A stretch of DNA of 64,000 nt, from assembly GCF_000018425.1 (NCBI RefSeq), contig NC_010424.1:62001-126000 (forward strand), written 5' to 3'. A model generated the notes under the pieces. The model worked only from the letters and a program-made list of their open reading frames with translations, was not told the origin of the DNA and searched no databases. The DNA comes from Candidatus Desulforudis audaxviator MP104C (GTDB lineage: Bacteria > Bacillota > Desulfotomaculia > Desulfotomaculales > Desulforudaceae). This document shows positions 7,854 to 16,455 of this stretch, piece by piece; position 1 is the first letter of the stretch; each line of letters opens with the position of its first letter. Position numbers and translations under genes: made by a program.

Positions 7854-7858
7854 ACAGT

Positions 7859-8125
7859 GTGGAGGTCACTGACGTCCGGATACGTAAAGTTTTGGACGGG
7901 GGTAAAATGAAGGCGATTGTGTCGGTCACCCTGGACGACGCTTTCGTGGTGCACGACATCAAAATCGTCGAGGGCCAGAACGGGTTGTTTGTCGCAATGC
8001 CCAGCCGCAGGACCCCCAACGGAGAGTTCCGTGACATCGCCCACCCAATTAACGCCTCCGCGCGCGCCCGGATCCAGAATGCAGTGCTGGAAGCCTATGA
8101 GCACCGGGATGCCGCGGAATTCTAA
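7859..8125 (+). CDS. spoVG: Septation/sporulation RNA-binding regulator SpoVG
   Basis: The 88-residue protein matches SpoVG along its length: [10 protein letters not shown] at the start, [18 protein letters not shown] in the middle and a short C-terminal helix. SpoVG is a small nucleic-acid-binding regulator that affects septation and sporulation. An upstream in-frame ATG at 7766 lies inside ilvA. GTG 7859, behind GGAAGGTGG, gives the family N-terminus. spoVG before glmU is the classical Firmicute order. Any sigma-H promoter would have to lie inside ilvA; AGGATAT-N14-GAAAAA near 7753 is a weak candidate. Confidence 0.93.
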   Translation: MEVTDVRIRKVLDGGKMKAIVSVTLDDAFVVHDIKIVEGQNGLFVAMPSRRTPNGEFRDIAHPINASARARIQNAVLEAYEHRDAAEF

Positions 8126-8343
8126 AACGCCCCCCCGGAACTGTGGTTGGGTCCATTTTTTTGGGAAAGGAATCACCTCGTTTTCGTTGAATAAATACCA
8201 AGCGTACTCCTTTTTTCATGAACCCGGACCGGCCTTTTTTATGGAACGGACCAAACCAGGGTTCGGGGGCCGGTTTGGTGGATTCCGGAGTGAACGCAAG
8301 ACGTGGGCCACCGGTTCCCAGAATAGTCACGCAGGGGGTTTAG

Positions 8344-9744
8344 ATGGATCTAGCGGCGGTCGTGCTGGCGGCCGGCAGAGGCACGAGAATGAAGTCGCGC
8401 CGCCCCAAGGTTCTCCACCGGGTGGCCGGTAGGCCTATGGTCGGGTATGTCATGGAGGCGGTGCGGGAAGCCGGTGCCAACCGGATCATCGTAGTCGCCG
8501 GTTACGGTCACGAGGAAGTCGCCGCCGTGGTCAATGAGCTGGGCGGCGAAGTGGTCGTTCAAGAGCCGCAATTGGGTACCGCCCACGCCGTTTTACAGGC
8601 CGAGGAAAAGCTCGCCGATCACCGGGGTCAAGTTCTGGTGGTCTGCGGGGACACCCCGCTTTTGCGCGGCGAAACTCTTTCCAAGCTGGCGGTCCGACAC
8701 CGAGAAGCGGATGCGGCGGCCACCGTGCTCACCGCCTTTCTGGACGACCCCACCGGTTACGGGCGGGTCATTCGTGACGCCGCGGGGCGGTTTGTTCGGA
8801 TCGTGGAGCAGTCGGACGGGACCCCGGAGGAATTGGCCGTCCGGGAAGTAAGCACCGGGGTTTTTTGCTTTGCGGCCGGCGGGCTGTTCGAATGCTTGCG
8901 CAGAATTTCCCCCGACAACCAGCAGGGGGAGTACTACCTGCCCGACGCTCTGATCGTTTATCTTAAAAACGGGCTTACGGTTTCGACCTGTCCAGTCGAG
9001 GACCCGGCCGAGATTTACGGCATCAACGACCGGCGCCAACTGGCGGAGGTTGAAAGGCTGATGCGGTCCGCCGTGCTCGACTACTGGATGGGCGAAGGCG
9101 TGACCGTGGTGGATCCGGCCTCAACTTATATCGACCGCGCAGCCCGGATCGGCAGGGACACGGTGATTCATCCTTCAAGCTTTATCGAGGGGGACAGCGT
9201 GATCGGCGAGGAGTGCGAAATCGGCCCGAACGCACGCCTCGTGCGGGCCCGCCTGGGTGACCGGGTGTCTGTGCAGTACGCCGTGGTACTGGATTCCACC
9301 ATCGGCGAGCGTACGACGGTCGGTCCGTTCGCGTACATCCGCCCGGGCTGTGAGATCGGGGCCGGGGTTAAAATCGGTGACTTCGTGGAGATCAAGAAAT
9401 CGGTGGTGGGGAACGAAAGCAAAATCCCCCACCTTTCTTATGTCGGCGACGCCGTAATTGGAGAAAAGGTCAACGTTGGCGCGGGAACGATCACCTGCAA
9501 CTACGACGGCAAGAAGAAGTGGACAACGGTGATCGAAGACGGCGCTTTTATCGGCAGCAACACCAACCTGGTGGCACCGGTAACGGTCGGACGCGGGGCT
9601 TATGTCGGGGCCGGTTCCACCATCCGCCGGGACGTGCCCCCCGGCGCGCTCGGGGTGGCCAGGAGTGACCAGAAGAATATCCCGAACTGGGAGACCCGGA
9701 TCAGGCATGAGAAAAAGGACAACCGGCAAAACAACGACAAGTGA
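8344..9744 (+). CDS. glmU: Bifunctional UDP-GlcNAc pyrophosphorylase / GlcN-1-P acetyltransferase
   Basis: GlmU makes UDP-N-acetylglucosamine for peptidoglycan. The 466-residue protein has the uridylyltransferase loop [11 protein letters not shown] (about residues 8-18) and QLGTAHAV. From about residue 255 a left-handed beta-helix of hexapeptide repeats follows, with [13 protein letters not shown] in the acetyltransferase site. A GGGGG ribosome site precedes ATG. The 218 bases upstream hold an 8-bp inverted repeat (8250-8279) without a T-tract. Confidence 0.97.
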
Positions 9745-9767
9745 TGAAACCCAACGGAGGGATCGCA

Positions 9768-10724
9768 ATGTTCTCGCGCCATAAGAAGCTGAAGATCTTC
9801 ACCGGCAATGCCAATCCGGCCCTGGCGGCCGAGATCTGCCACTACCTCGGAGTGCCGCTGGGGGTTTCCCAGGTGTCCCGGTTCTCGGACGGCGAGATCC
9901 GGGTGTGCATTCAGGAGAACGTCCGGGGCGCGGACGTGTTTGTGATCCAACCCACCGGTCACCCGGTGAACGAAAACCTGATGGAACTCCTGGTGATGAT
10001 CGACGCTCTGAAAAGGGCTTCAGCCCGCCGGATCACCGCGGTGATGCCTTATTATGGTTACGCGCGGCAGGACCGGAAGACCCGGGCGCGGGAACCGATC
10101 ACCGCCAAACTGGTGGCCAACCTGTTGACGGCAAGCGGGGTGAACCGGGTAATCACCATGGACCTGCACGCCGGCCAGATACAGGGCTTTTTTGACATTC
10201 CGGTGGACCATCTGCCGGCCGGCCCGATCCTGGCCGAGTACCTGATCCGCCGGTACCTGGAGGACGTGGTGGTGGTTTCCCCGGACGTGGGCGGGGTGGT
10301 CCGCGCGCGGGACCTGGCCGAGCGCATCGGCGCACCCCTGGCGGTGATCGACAAACGGCGCCCGGAGCCGAACGTGGCCGAAATCATCCACGTGATCGGT
10401 CCGGTGCAGAACAAGACCGCCGTAATCCTGGACGATATCATCGACACGGCCGGGACCATTATGGAGGGTGGACATGCACTCCTGGAGTATGGGGCGAAGG
10501 CGGTCTACGTCTGCTGCACACACCCGATCCTTTCCGGCTCCGCGATCGACCGGCTGCGGGATTCGGTGATCGAGGAAGTAATCGTTACCAACACCATTCC
10601 GATCCCGCCCGAGAAAATGCTGCCCAAGATCAAGGTCTTATCCATCGCCCCCCTTCTGGGTGAAGCCATCATCAGGGTTCACGAAAACCTGTCGGTCAGC
10701 AAGCTGTTTGACACCCCGGTTTAG
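9768..10724 (+). CDS. prs: Ribose-phosphate pyrophosphokinase
   Basis: This enzyme forms PRPP from ribose 5-phosphate and ATP for nucleotide, histidine and NAD synthesis. The 318-residue protein has the flexible loop [21 protein letters not shown], and the PRPP-binding signature [12 protein letters not shown] near residue 220. ATG 9768 is chosen over an in-frame ATG at 9741 because GGAGGG lies at 9756-9761. It follows glmU by 23 bases, the standard arrangement. Confidence 0.97.
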   Translation: MFSRHKKLKIFTGNANPALAAEICHYLGVPLGVSQVSRFSDGEIRVCIQENVRGADVFVIQPTGHPVNENLMELLVMIDALKRASARRITAVMPYYGYARQDRKTRAREPITAKLVANLLTASGVNRVITMDLHAGQIQGFFDIPVDHLPAGPILAEYLIRRYLEDVVVVSPDVGGVVRARDLAERIGAPLAVIDKRRPEPNVAEIIHVIGPVQNKTAVILDDIIDTAGTIMEGGHALLEYGAKAVYVCCTHPILSGSAIDRLRDSVIEEVIVTNTIPIPPEKMLPKIKVLSIAPLLGEAIIRVHENLSVSKLFDTPV

Positions 10725-10772
10725 ATGATGGAGTGCGGGACATAACTGTTTAGGAAGAGAGGACAATCGAAC

Positions 10773-11408
10773 ATGGCAGTTGTTGATTTGAAAGCCCGGC
10801 CCAGGGCAGGCCGGGGTAAGGGTTACCGGAACCGGCTAAAACAAAACGGCCTCATCCCGGCGGTGATTTACGGCAAAGAGGTCGGCAGCCTTTTGCTTGA
10901 GGTGGAAACCCGGGCCGTTCAGGACATATTGACCAAGACCGGGCGCAACGCGCTCATCCAGTTGAGGGTGGAGCCGGAAAAGGGGCGCGCCAAAAAGTAC
11001 GACGCCATCATCAAAGACGTGCATATGCATCCGTACAAAAACGAGTTTTTTCACGTCGATTTCCACCAGATTTCTCTGAAAGACGAGTTGACCACCTCCG
11101 TCAACTTGAAGCTGACCGGAAGCGCTCCGGGGGTGACGGCCGGCGGCCGCCTGGAGCAATTGATCCGGCAGGTTGAAGTGAGCTGTCTGCCCCGGAATAT
11201 CCCGGATCACATCGAGGTCGACGTCTCGGGACTCGGGATCGGGGACGCAATCCACGTGTCCGACCTGAAGGCACCCGAGGGCGTGAAGTTTGAAACCGAC
11301 GGGGACGTGACCGTGGTCACCCTGATCGCGCCACACCGTGAGGAGGAGAAAGCCCCGGAAGAGACCGGGGAAGCTGCCCCGGCACCCACTCCCGAGACCG
11401 GGCAATGA
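10773..11408 (+). CDS. rplY: Large ribosomal subunit protein bL25 (CTC form)
   Basis: The 211-residue protein has the L25 5S-rRNA-binding domain (about residues 1-95, with KARPRAGRGKGYRNRLKQ at the start) and a C-terminal TL5/CTC beta domain (about 100-190). It ends in an acidic Glu/Ala/Pro tail. In Bacillus the homologue Ctc is a general-stress protein. It ends in ATGA, overlapping pth by 4 bases. Confidence 0.94.
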   Translation: MAVVDLKARPRAGRGKGYRNRLKQNGLIPAVIYGKEVGSLLLEVETRAVQDILTKTGRNALIQLRVEPEKGRAKKYDAIIKDVHMHPYKNEFFHVDFHQISLKDELTTSVNLKLTGSAPGVTAGGRLEQLIRQVEVSCLPRNIPDHIEVDVSGLGIGDAIHVSDLKAPEGVKFETDGDVTVVTLIAPHREEEKAPEETGEAAPAPTPETGQ

Positions 11409-11992
11409 AGCTGATCGTGGGTTTGGGGAACCCCGGGGCCAAATACCGGTTTACCCGCCATAACGCCGGTTTCATGGTGGTGGACCGGCTCGCCGGCGCC
11501 GCGGGCACAACGGTGAACCGCAGGCGCTGTTTTTCTCTCGTTGGCGAAGGTCGCCTGAACGGGGTCCGGGTGGTGCTGGCGAAGCCCCAGACTTACATGA
11601 ACTTGAGCGGCTTGGCGGTTTCTGCCCTGTGCCGCCACTACCGATTGGAATTGGCGGACTTGTTGGTGATCTGCGACGACCTCGACCTGGAATTCGGCCG
11701 GATCCGGCTGCGGCCCAAGGGCGGCTCCGGCGGCCACCGCGGTCTGGCGTCCATCATTGCCGCCCTGGGCAGTTCTGATTTCCCGCGCGTGCGCATAGGC
11801 ATTGGGAAGGCGGAGGATGCTTCTGCCCATGTACTGGGCGAGTTTGCGCCCGAGGACCAGTCAGGGCTCGAAGAGATCCTGAGCACGGCGGCCCTGGCAG
11901 CGGCGTGTGCGTGCCGGGAAGGGTTGGATGAGGCCATGAGCCGTTTCAACAGCTGGCGGCTGATGTCTGCAAACGGCACCGCCGAAGTATAA
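11405..11992 (+). CDS. pth: Peptidyl-tRNA hydrolase
   Basis: The 195-residue protein recycles peptidyl-tRNA released during translation. The catalytic His is in FTRHNAGFMVVD (about residue 20), and substrate residues are in KPQTYMNLSG and DDLDLEFG. Gly-rich KGGSGGHRGL completes the signature. It starts within the rplY stop (ATGA). No fin gene, which follows pth in Bacillus, is present before mfd. Confidence 0.96.
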   Translation: MKLIVGLGNPGAKYRFTRHNAGFMVVDRLAGAAGTTVNRRRCFSLVGEGRLNGVRVVLAKPQTYMNLSGLAVSALCRHYRLELADLLVICDDLDLEFGRIRLRPKGGSGGHRGLASIIAALGSSDFPRVRIGIGKAEDASAHVLGEFAPEDQSGLEEILSTAALAAACACREGLDEAMSRFNSWRLMSANGTAEV

Positions 11993-12050
11993 CGCCTTTC
12001 CGCCCGTATTTCACCCCACGTCGATACAAACGTCCCGGTAACGCCGAAAC

Positions 12051-12141
12051 CGAAAAAGGGGTCAGGCCCCTTTTTTCGGGACACCTTTGTTGGGATCGTG
12101 AAAGTGAGGCAAGGAAAAAAAGGGGCCTGACCCCTTTTTCG
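12051..12141. repeat. Paired palindromic repeats (AAAAAGGGGTCAGGCCCCTTTTT type)
   Basis: Two self-complementary arms, about 12051-12076 and 12116-12141, are each a palindrome with a GGGGTCAGGCCCC or GGGGCCTGACCCC core flanked by A and T runs. They are also inverted copies of each other, about 39 bases apart. A single related palindrome lies at 22685-22707. The layout resembles REP or non-autonomous element ends. The first arm could also terminate pth transcription. Confidence 0.6.
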
Positions 12142-12213
12142 GGTGGACGCATGTAGTACACCTGTTGTTTAATGGGTATACTAGCCTCGGCTTTTGATTT
12201 TTGGGAGTGAAGA

Positions 12214-15200
12214 ATGCAGGGGTTAACAGAATTCCTAAGGGAGACCCCCGCCCTGAAAACCGCGGTCTCGGGTCTGGCGCGTTATAAACGCCAGCACGTG
12301 CTCGGGGTCGGTGGGGGCCATCAGGCGCTGGTATGTGCGGCTCTGGCCCGTGATCCAGCACCACTTTTGATCATCACCCCCGGCGAGCGGGAGGCGGCCG
12401 CCCTGGCGGACGACCTGGTCACCCTGCTCCCGGGCCGGGGGATTTTCGTGTTTTCAGCTTGGGAACTACTACCAGTGCAGGTGCTTGCTTACAGCCGGGA
12501 GATCGGGGTGCGCCGGATGCGGGTGCTGGAGGCATTGATCACCGGTACCAACCCGGTCGTAATCGCGCCGGTGGACGCCCTGGCACGCCTCCTGCCGCCG
12601 TCCGGCGTGCTCCGCGAGCGGATATTTGTTCTGGAGGGCGGTCAGTCCTGGACGATGGGCGCACTGCGGGGCCGGCTTTTGTCCATGGGCTATGAGGCGG
12701 TGTCCCAGGTCGACACGGCCGGACAGTTCAGTATCCGCGGGGGGATTGCCGACCTTTTCCCCTACACGGCCCGCTATCCGATACGGGTTGAGTTTTTCGG
12801 GGACGAAATCGCCTCCCTGCGCACTTTCGACCCGGAAACCCAGCGCTCCCGCGCCGCCACCGATCGGGTGACCGTGGCGCCGGCAACGGAGTTGGTGGTG
12901 GAGGACGACGCCTGGGAAGCGGGGATCGAGACCCTGACACGTGAGTACCGGGAGCAACTGGACCGGCTGGAAAAGCAGGGCGACACCGAAGGAGCGCGCC
13001 GGCTCCGGGAATGGGTGGAGGAAATCCTGCCGCATCTGGACGCCAGGAGCCACACCCCGGGCATTGAGGACCTGCTGGCCTATTTTTACCCGCAAGCGGC
13101 AACCCTGATGGATTACCTCGGCCCCGCCGGGGTTGTGGCGGTGACCGAACCGGACCGGGTCGCCGAGGTGGCGGAGAGTTTCGCGCAGCACCGTGCCCAC
13201 GGCTACGCCGTTCTACTGGAGCAGGGGCGGTTGTTGCCCGGCCAGTTCCGGTTGTACCTGGACCGGGAGCAGTTGTTTGCGGCGCTGGCCCCTTTCCGGA
13301 CCGTATACCTTTCGTTGTTCGGCCGGGTCGGGGCTTTCTCCCGCTCGGATCGGGAAATCCGGTTCGAGGTGCGGGAATTGCCCGGAAATCTGGGCCGCAC
13401 CGGGGCTGTCCTTGGTGAAATCCGCCGGCGGCAGGTTGCCGGGCAGCGGGTGGTCCTTCTGGTAGGTACCGGCGAGCGTGCCCGGCGTTTATTAAACAGC
13501 CTGCGCCAAAGCGGGCTGGCCGCGTTTCAGGCCTATGAACTGGGCCAGGTACAGCCCGGTCAGGTAGCCGTGGGCGTCGGGCGCCTAAACAAAGGCTTCG
13601 AGATCGCCGAAAGTCAACTGGCCGTCCTGACCGAAAGGGAAATCTACGGCAAGCAACTCCAGGACCGGCGGGAACCATACCGGCTGCGGCGGCGGACCCT
13701 GGATGAACTGAATTTGGCCCCCGGCGATTTCGTGGTGCACGTCAATCACGGCATCGGCCGCTATCACGGGATTGTGCTCCTGGAGATCGGAGAAGTGAAG
13801 CGGGAGTACCTCCTGATAAACTACCTGGGGGAGGACAAGCTTTACGTCCCGACCGACCAACTAGGTCTGGTGCAGAAATACATCGGCGCAGAGGGGGAAA
13901 CGCCCCGGTGCTCAAGGCTGGGAGGCAGCGAATGGGCCCGGTCCAAGAAACGGGTGCGCGAGGCGGTCCGGGAAATGGCCCAGGAGTTGTTGAAGCTCTA
14001 CGCCGCCCGGCAGTCCTTGCCGGGTTACCGCTTCCCGGCCGATAACCCCTGGCAGCGGGAATTCGAACTGGCCTTCCCCTTCGAGGAAACCCCGGACCAG
14101 TTGAAGGCCATCATGCAGGTCAAAAAGGATATGGAGCGTCCCCGCCCGATGGACCGACTGCTCTGCGGCGATGTCGGGTACGGCAAGACGGAAGTGGCCA
14201 TGCGGGCCGTCTTCAAGGCGGTGACGGACGGTAAACAAGCCGCCGTGCTGGTGCCGACCACGGTGCTTGCCCAGCAGCACTTGCAGACCTTCCGGGAACG
14301 TTTCAACGGGTACCCGGTGGTGATCGAGATGTTGAGCCGATTCCGGTCGGTCCGGGAGCAAAAGCAGGTTCTGGCCGACCTGGCCGCGGGCAAGGTGGAC
14401 ATCGTGATCGGCACCCACCGGCTGGTGCAGGACGACGTGCAGTTCGCCGATCTGGGGCTGATCGTGGTCGACGAAGAGCAGCGCTTCGGCGTGCTGCACA
14501 AGGAAAAACTGAAATTGAGACACCCGAACGTCGACGTAATCACCCTGACGGCGACCCCCATCCCCAGGACCCTGTACATGTCCCTGGTGGGGATTCGCGA
14601 CACCAGCCTCCTGGAAACGCCGCCCCTGGACCGCTTTCCGGTTCAGACCTTTGTGGTCGAGGAGGACCCGGTGCTGATCCGGGAGGCGGTGGGCCGGGAG
14701 TTGGCCCGGGGCGGCCAGGTGTATTTCGTGCACAACCGCGTTTTTGAACTGGACCGGGTTGCCGGCTGGTTGCAGGAACTGGTTCCCGAGGCGCGGATTG
14801 CGGTGGCGCACGGCCAGATGCGGGAAGACCAGCTGGAACAAGTGATGCTGGATTTCGTGGCCGGCGCTTACGACGTCCTGGTCTGCACCACGATTATCGA
14901 AACCGGCCTGGACATCACCAATGTAAATACTCTGGTCGTAAAAGAAGCGGACCAACTGGGCCTGGCCCAACTGTACCAGCTCCGGGGGCGGGTGGGCCGT
15001 TCAAACCGCCTGGCCTACGCCTATTTCACCTTCCGGCGGGACCGGCTGCTGGGGGAAGCGGCCGAGAAGCGGCTGCGGGCGATCCGGGATTTCACCGACT
15101 TCGGTTCCGGTTTCCGGCTGGCGAAGCGGGACCTGGAAATCCGGGGCGCCGGGAACCTGTTGGGCACCGAGCAGCACGGGAATATTTCCGTGGTTGGTTT

Positions 15201-15744
15201 TGAGATGTACTGCCGGCTGCTGGAAGAAAGCGTGCGGGAACTGAAAGGCGAGGCGCCGCCGGAGGAATTCGAAACGGTGGTCGAGGTGCCGGTGACTGCG
15301 TTCCTGCCCGATGACTACATCCCCGATCCCGAGCAAAAAGTGCAGTTTTACCACCTGCTGGCCCGCGTGCAGCAGGTGGAAGACGTTGACCACGTTGCGG
15401 AGGAGTTGCGGGACCGGTTCGGCAGCCCGCCGGCTCCGGTGGAGAACTTGCTGGCCATCGCCCGGATCCGGGCGATGGCCAAGGGTTTCAGGATCAAAAG
15501 CATCAACGGTCAGGGACGCTCCTGCCGGTTTATCCTGGGGGAGGCCCACCCGCTGGACGGGAGCACTCTGGTAGCCGTTTCCGAGCACTATCCGGGGCGG
15601 CTCCGCTTTAAGGAAGAAGAGAGCGGTTTTGAAATTTGGCTGAAGTTGGAATCACCGGGAGATGGTCCGCGCGTGATCCGTGAAATTGAGAGTTTTCTTG
15701 CCAAAATTAGTCAGAAGCCGCAAGCCCAGATTTCTCAAGGCTGA
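12214..15744 (+). CDS. mfd: Transcription-repair coupling factor
   Basis: Mfd is an ATP-driven translocase that removes stalled RNA polymerase and recruits UvrA. The 1176-residue protein has the UvrB-like N-terminal region (about 1-400), an RNA-polymerase-interacting Tudor-like module starting GDFVVHVNHGIGRY (about 505-570), RecG-like helicase motifs GDVGYGKTE (about 652) and DEEQRFGV (about 753), and the C-terminal TRCF domain (about 1030-1140). Its length is normal. GGGAG precedes ATG. An extended -10-like GGGTATACT lies at 12175-12182. Confidence 0.98.
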   Translation: MQGLTEFLRETPALKTAVSGLARYKRQHVLGVGGGHQALVCAALARDPAPLLIITPGEREAAALADDLVTLLPGRGIFVFSAWELLPVQVLAYSREIGVRRMRVLEALITGTNPVVIAPVDALARLLPPSGVLRERIFVLEGGQSWTMGALRGRLLSMGYEAVSQVDTAGQFSIRGGIADLFPYTARYPIRVEFFGDEIASLRTFDPETQRSRAATDRVTVAPATELVVEDDAWEAGIETLTREYREQLDRLEKQGDTEGARRLREWVEEILPHLDARSHTPGIEDLLAYFYPQAATLMDYLGPAGVVAVTEPDRVAEVAESFAQHRAHGYAVLLEQGRLLPGQFRLYLDREQLFAALAPFRTVYLSLFGRVGAFSRSDREIRFEVRELPGNLGRTGAVLGEIRRRQVAGQRVVLLVGTGERARRLLNSLRQSGLAAFQAYELGQVQPGQVAVGVGRLNKGFEIAESQLAVLTEREIYGKQLQDRREPYRLRRRTLDELNLAPGDFVVHVNHGIGRYHGIVLLEIGEVKREYLLINYLGEDKLYVPTDQLGLVQKYIGAEGETPRCSRLGGSEWARSKKRVREAVREMAQELLKLYAARQSLPGYRFPADNPWQREFELAFPFEETPDQLKAIMQVKKDMERPRPMDRLLCGDVGYGKTEVAMRAVFKAVTDGKQAAVLVPTTVLAQQHLQTFRERFNGYPVVIEMLSRFRSVREQKQVLADLAAGKVDIVIGTHRLVQDDVQFADLGLIVVDEEQRFGVLHKEKLKLRHPNVDVITLTATPIPRTLYMSLVGIRDTSLLETPPLDRFPVQTFVVEEDPVLIREAVGRELARGGQVYFVHNRVFELDRVAGWLQELVPEARIAVAHGQMREDQLEQVMLDFVAGAYDVLVCTTIIETGLDITNVNTLVVKEADQLGLAQLYQLRGRVGRSNRLAYAYFTFRRDRLLGEAAEKRLRAIRDFTDFGSGFRLAKRDLEIRGAGNLLGTEQHGNISVVGFEMYCRLLEESVRELKGEAPPEEFETVVEVPVTAFLPDDYIPDPEQKVQFYHLLARVQQVEDVDHVAEELRDRFGSPPAPVENLLAIARIRAMAKGFRIKSINGQGRSCRFILGEAHPLDGSTLVAVSEHYPGRLRFKEEESGFEIWLKLESPGDGPRVIREIESFLAKISQKPQAQISQG

Positions 15745-15780
15745 GCGGCTCTTGAAACGGTTCATTTCCTTGGAAAAATA

Positions 15781-15811
15781 TGAATAAATCTCAAATCGGC
15801 GTTGTATACTA
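15781..15811 (+). promoter_or_regulatory. Sigma-G-type promoter of spoVT
   Basis: TGAATA at 15781-15786 and TATACTA at 15805-15811, separated by 18 bases, match the Bacillus sigma-G consensus (-35 GAATA, -10 CATACTA, spacer 17-18). spoVT is a sigma-G gene in Bacillus, so position and sequence agree. Confidence 0.75.
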
Positions 15812-15856
15812 TTTTCAGTAACGCGCAACCCTGTAGAAAAGGAGGGACGGAGTTCA

Positions 15857-16417
15857 ATGAAGGCAACCGGCATTGTCCGCCGCATTGACGATTTGGGAAG
15901 GGTGGTTATCCCGAAAGAAATCAGACGGACCTTAAGGATCCGAGAAGGAGACCCTCTAGAGATTTTTGTGGACCGTGACGGCGAAGTCATCCTAAAGAAA
16001 TATTCCCCGATCGGGGAGCTCGGTGATTTCGCCAAGGAATATGCCGATTCTTTGTATGAGGCAACCGGCCACATCGCCTGCATCGCGGACCGTGACACCA
16101 TTATCGCCGTTTCCGGCGCACCCAAGAAAGAGTTTCTCAACAAACCGGTCGGTCCGGCCGTGGAAAAGGTGATGGAGGACCGCAAACCCGTCATCATCAA
16201 CGCGCCCGGCGACGAGGCGCTTTGCAAGGAATGTCTGGCGGGTGAAAACGGCGAATGCAAGTACACCGCCGAGGTGATCGCGCCGATCATCTCCGAAGGG
16301 GACCCGATCGGGGCGGTGATGTTGATTTCCAGGGAACCCGGAGCGAAGATGGGCCAGTTGGAGTTAAAACTTTCCGAAACGGCAGCAGGATTCCTGGCGA
16401 AACAAATGGAACAATAA
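15857..16417 (+). CDS. spoVT: Stage V sporulation regulator SpoVT
   Basis: The 186-residue protein has an N-terminal AbrB swapped-hairpin DNA-binding domain (GIVRRIDDLGRVVIPKEIRR, about residues 5-24) and a C-terminal GAF-like domain (about 55-180). SpoVT tunes sigma-G-dependent forespore genes. Strong GGAGG site; the sigma-G-type promoter is directly upstream, and an intrinsic terminator starts at the stop codon. Confidence 0.96.
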   Translation: MKATGIVRRIDDLGRVVIPKEIRRTLRIREGDPLEIFVDRDGEVILKKYSPIGELGDFAKEYADSLYEATGHIACIADRDTIIAVSGAPKKEFLNKPVGPAVEKVMEDRKPVIINAPGDEALCKECLAGENGECKYTAEVIAPIISEGDPIGAVMLISREPGAKMGQLELKLSETAAGFLAKQMEQ

Positions 16418-16440
16418 TGGCCGAAAGGCCATTTTTTTTT
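16416..16440 (+). terminator. Intrinsic terminator after spoVT
   Basis: AATGGCC-GAAA-GGCCATT forms a 7-bp stem with a GNRA-type tetraloop followed by an unbroken run of nine T. It begins within the spoVT stop codon. Confidence 0.92.
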
Positions 16441-16455
16441 GCCTCGGGGGTAATC

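Noticed and set aside
16255-16455. Extended MazG start at 16255
   Set aside because: The extension lies wholly inside spoVT and its terminator; ATG 16456 begins the methylase-like domain correctly.
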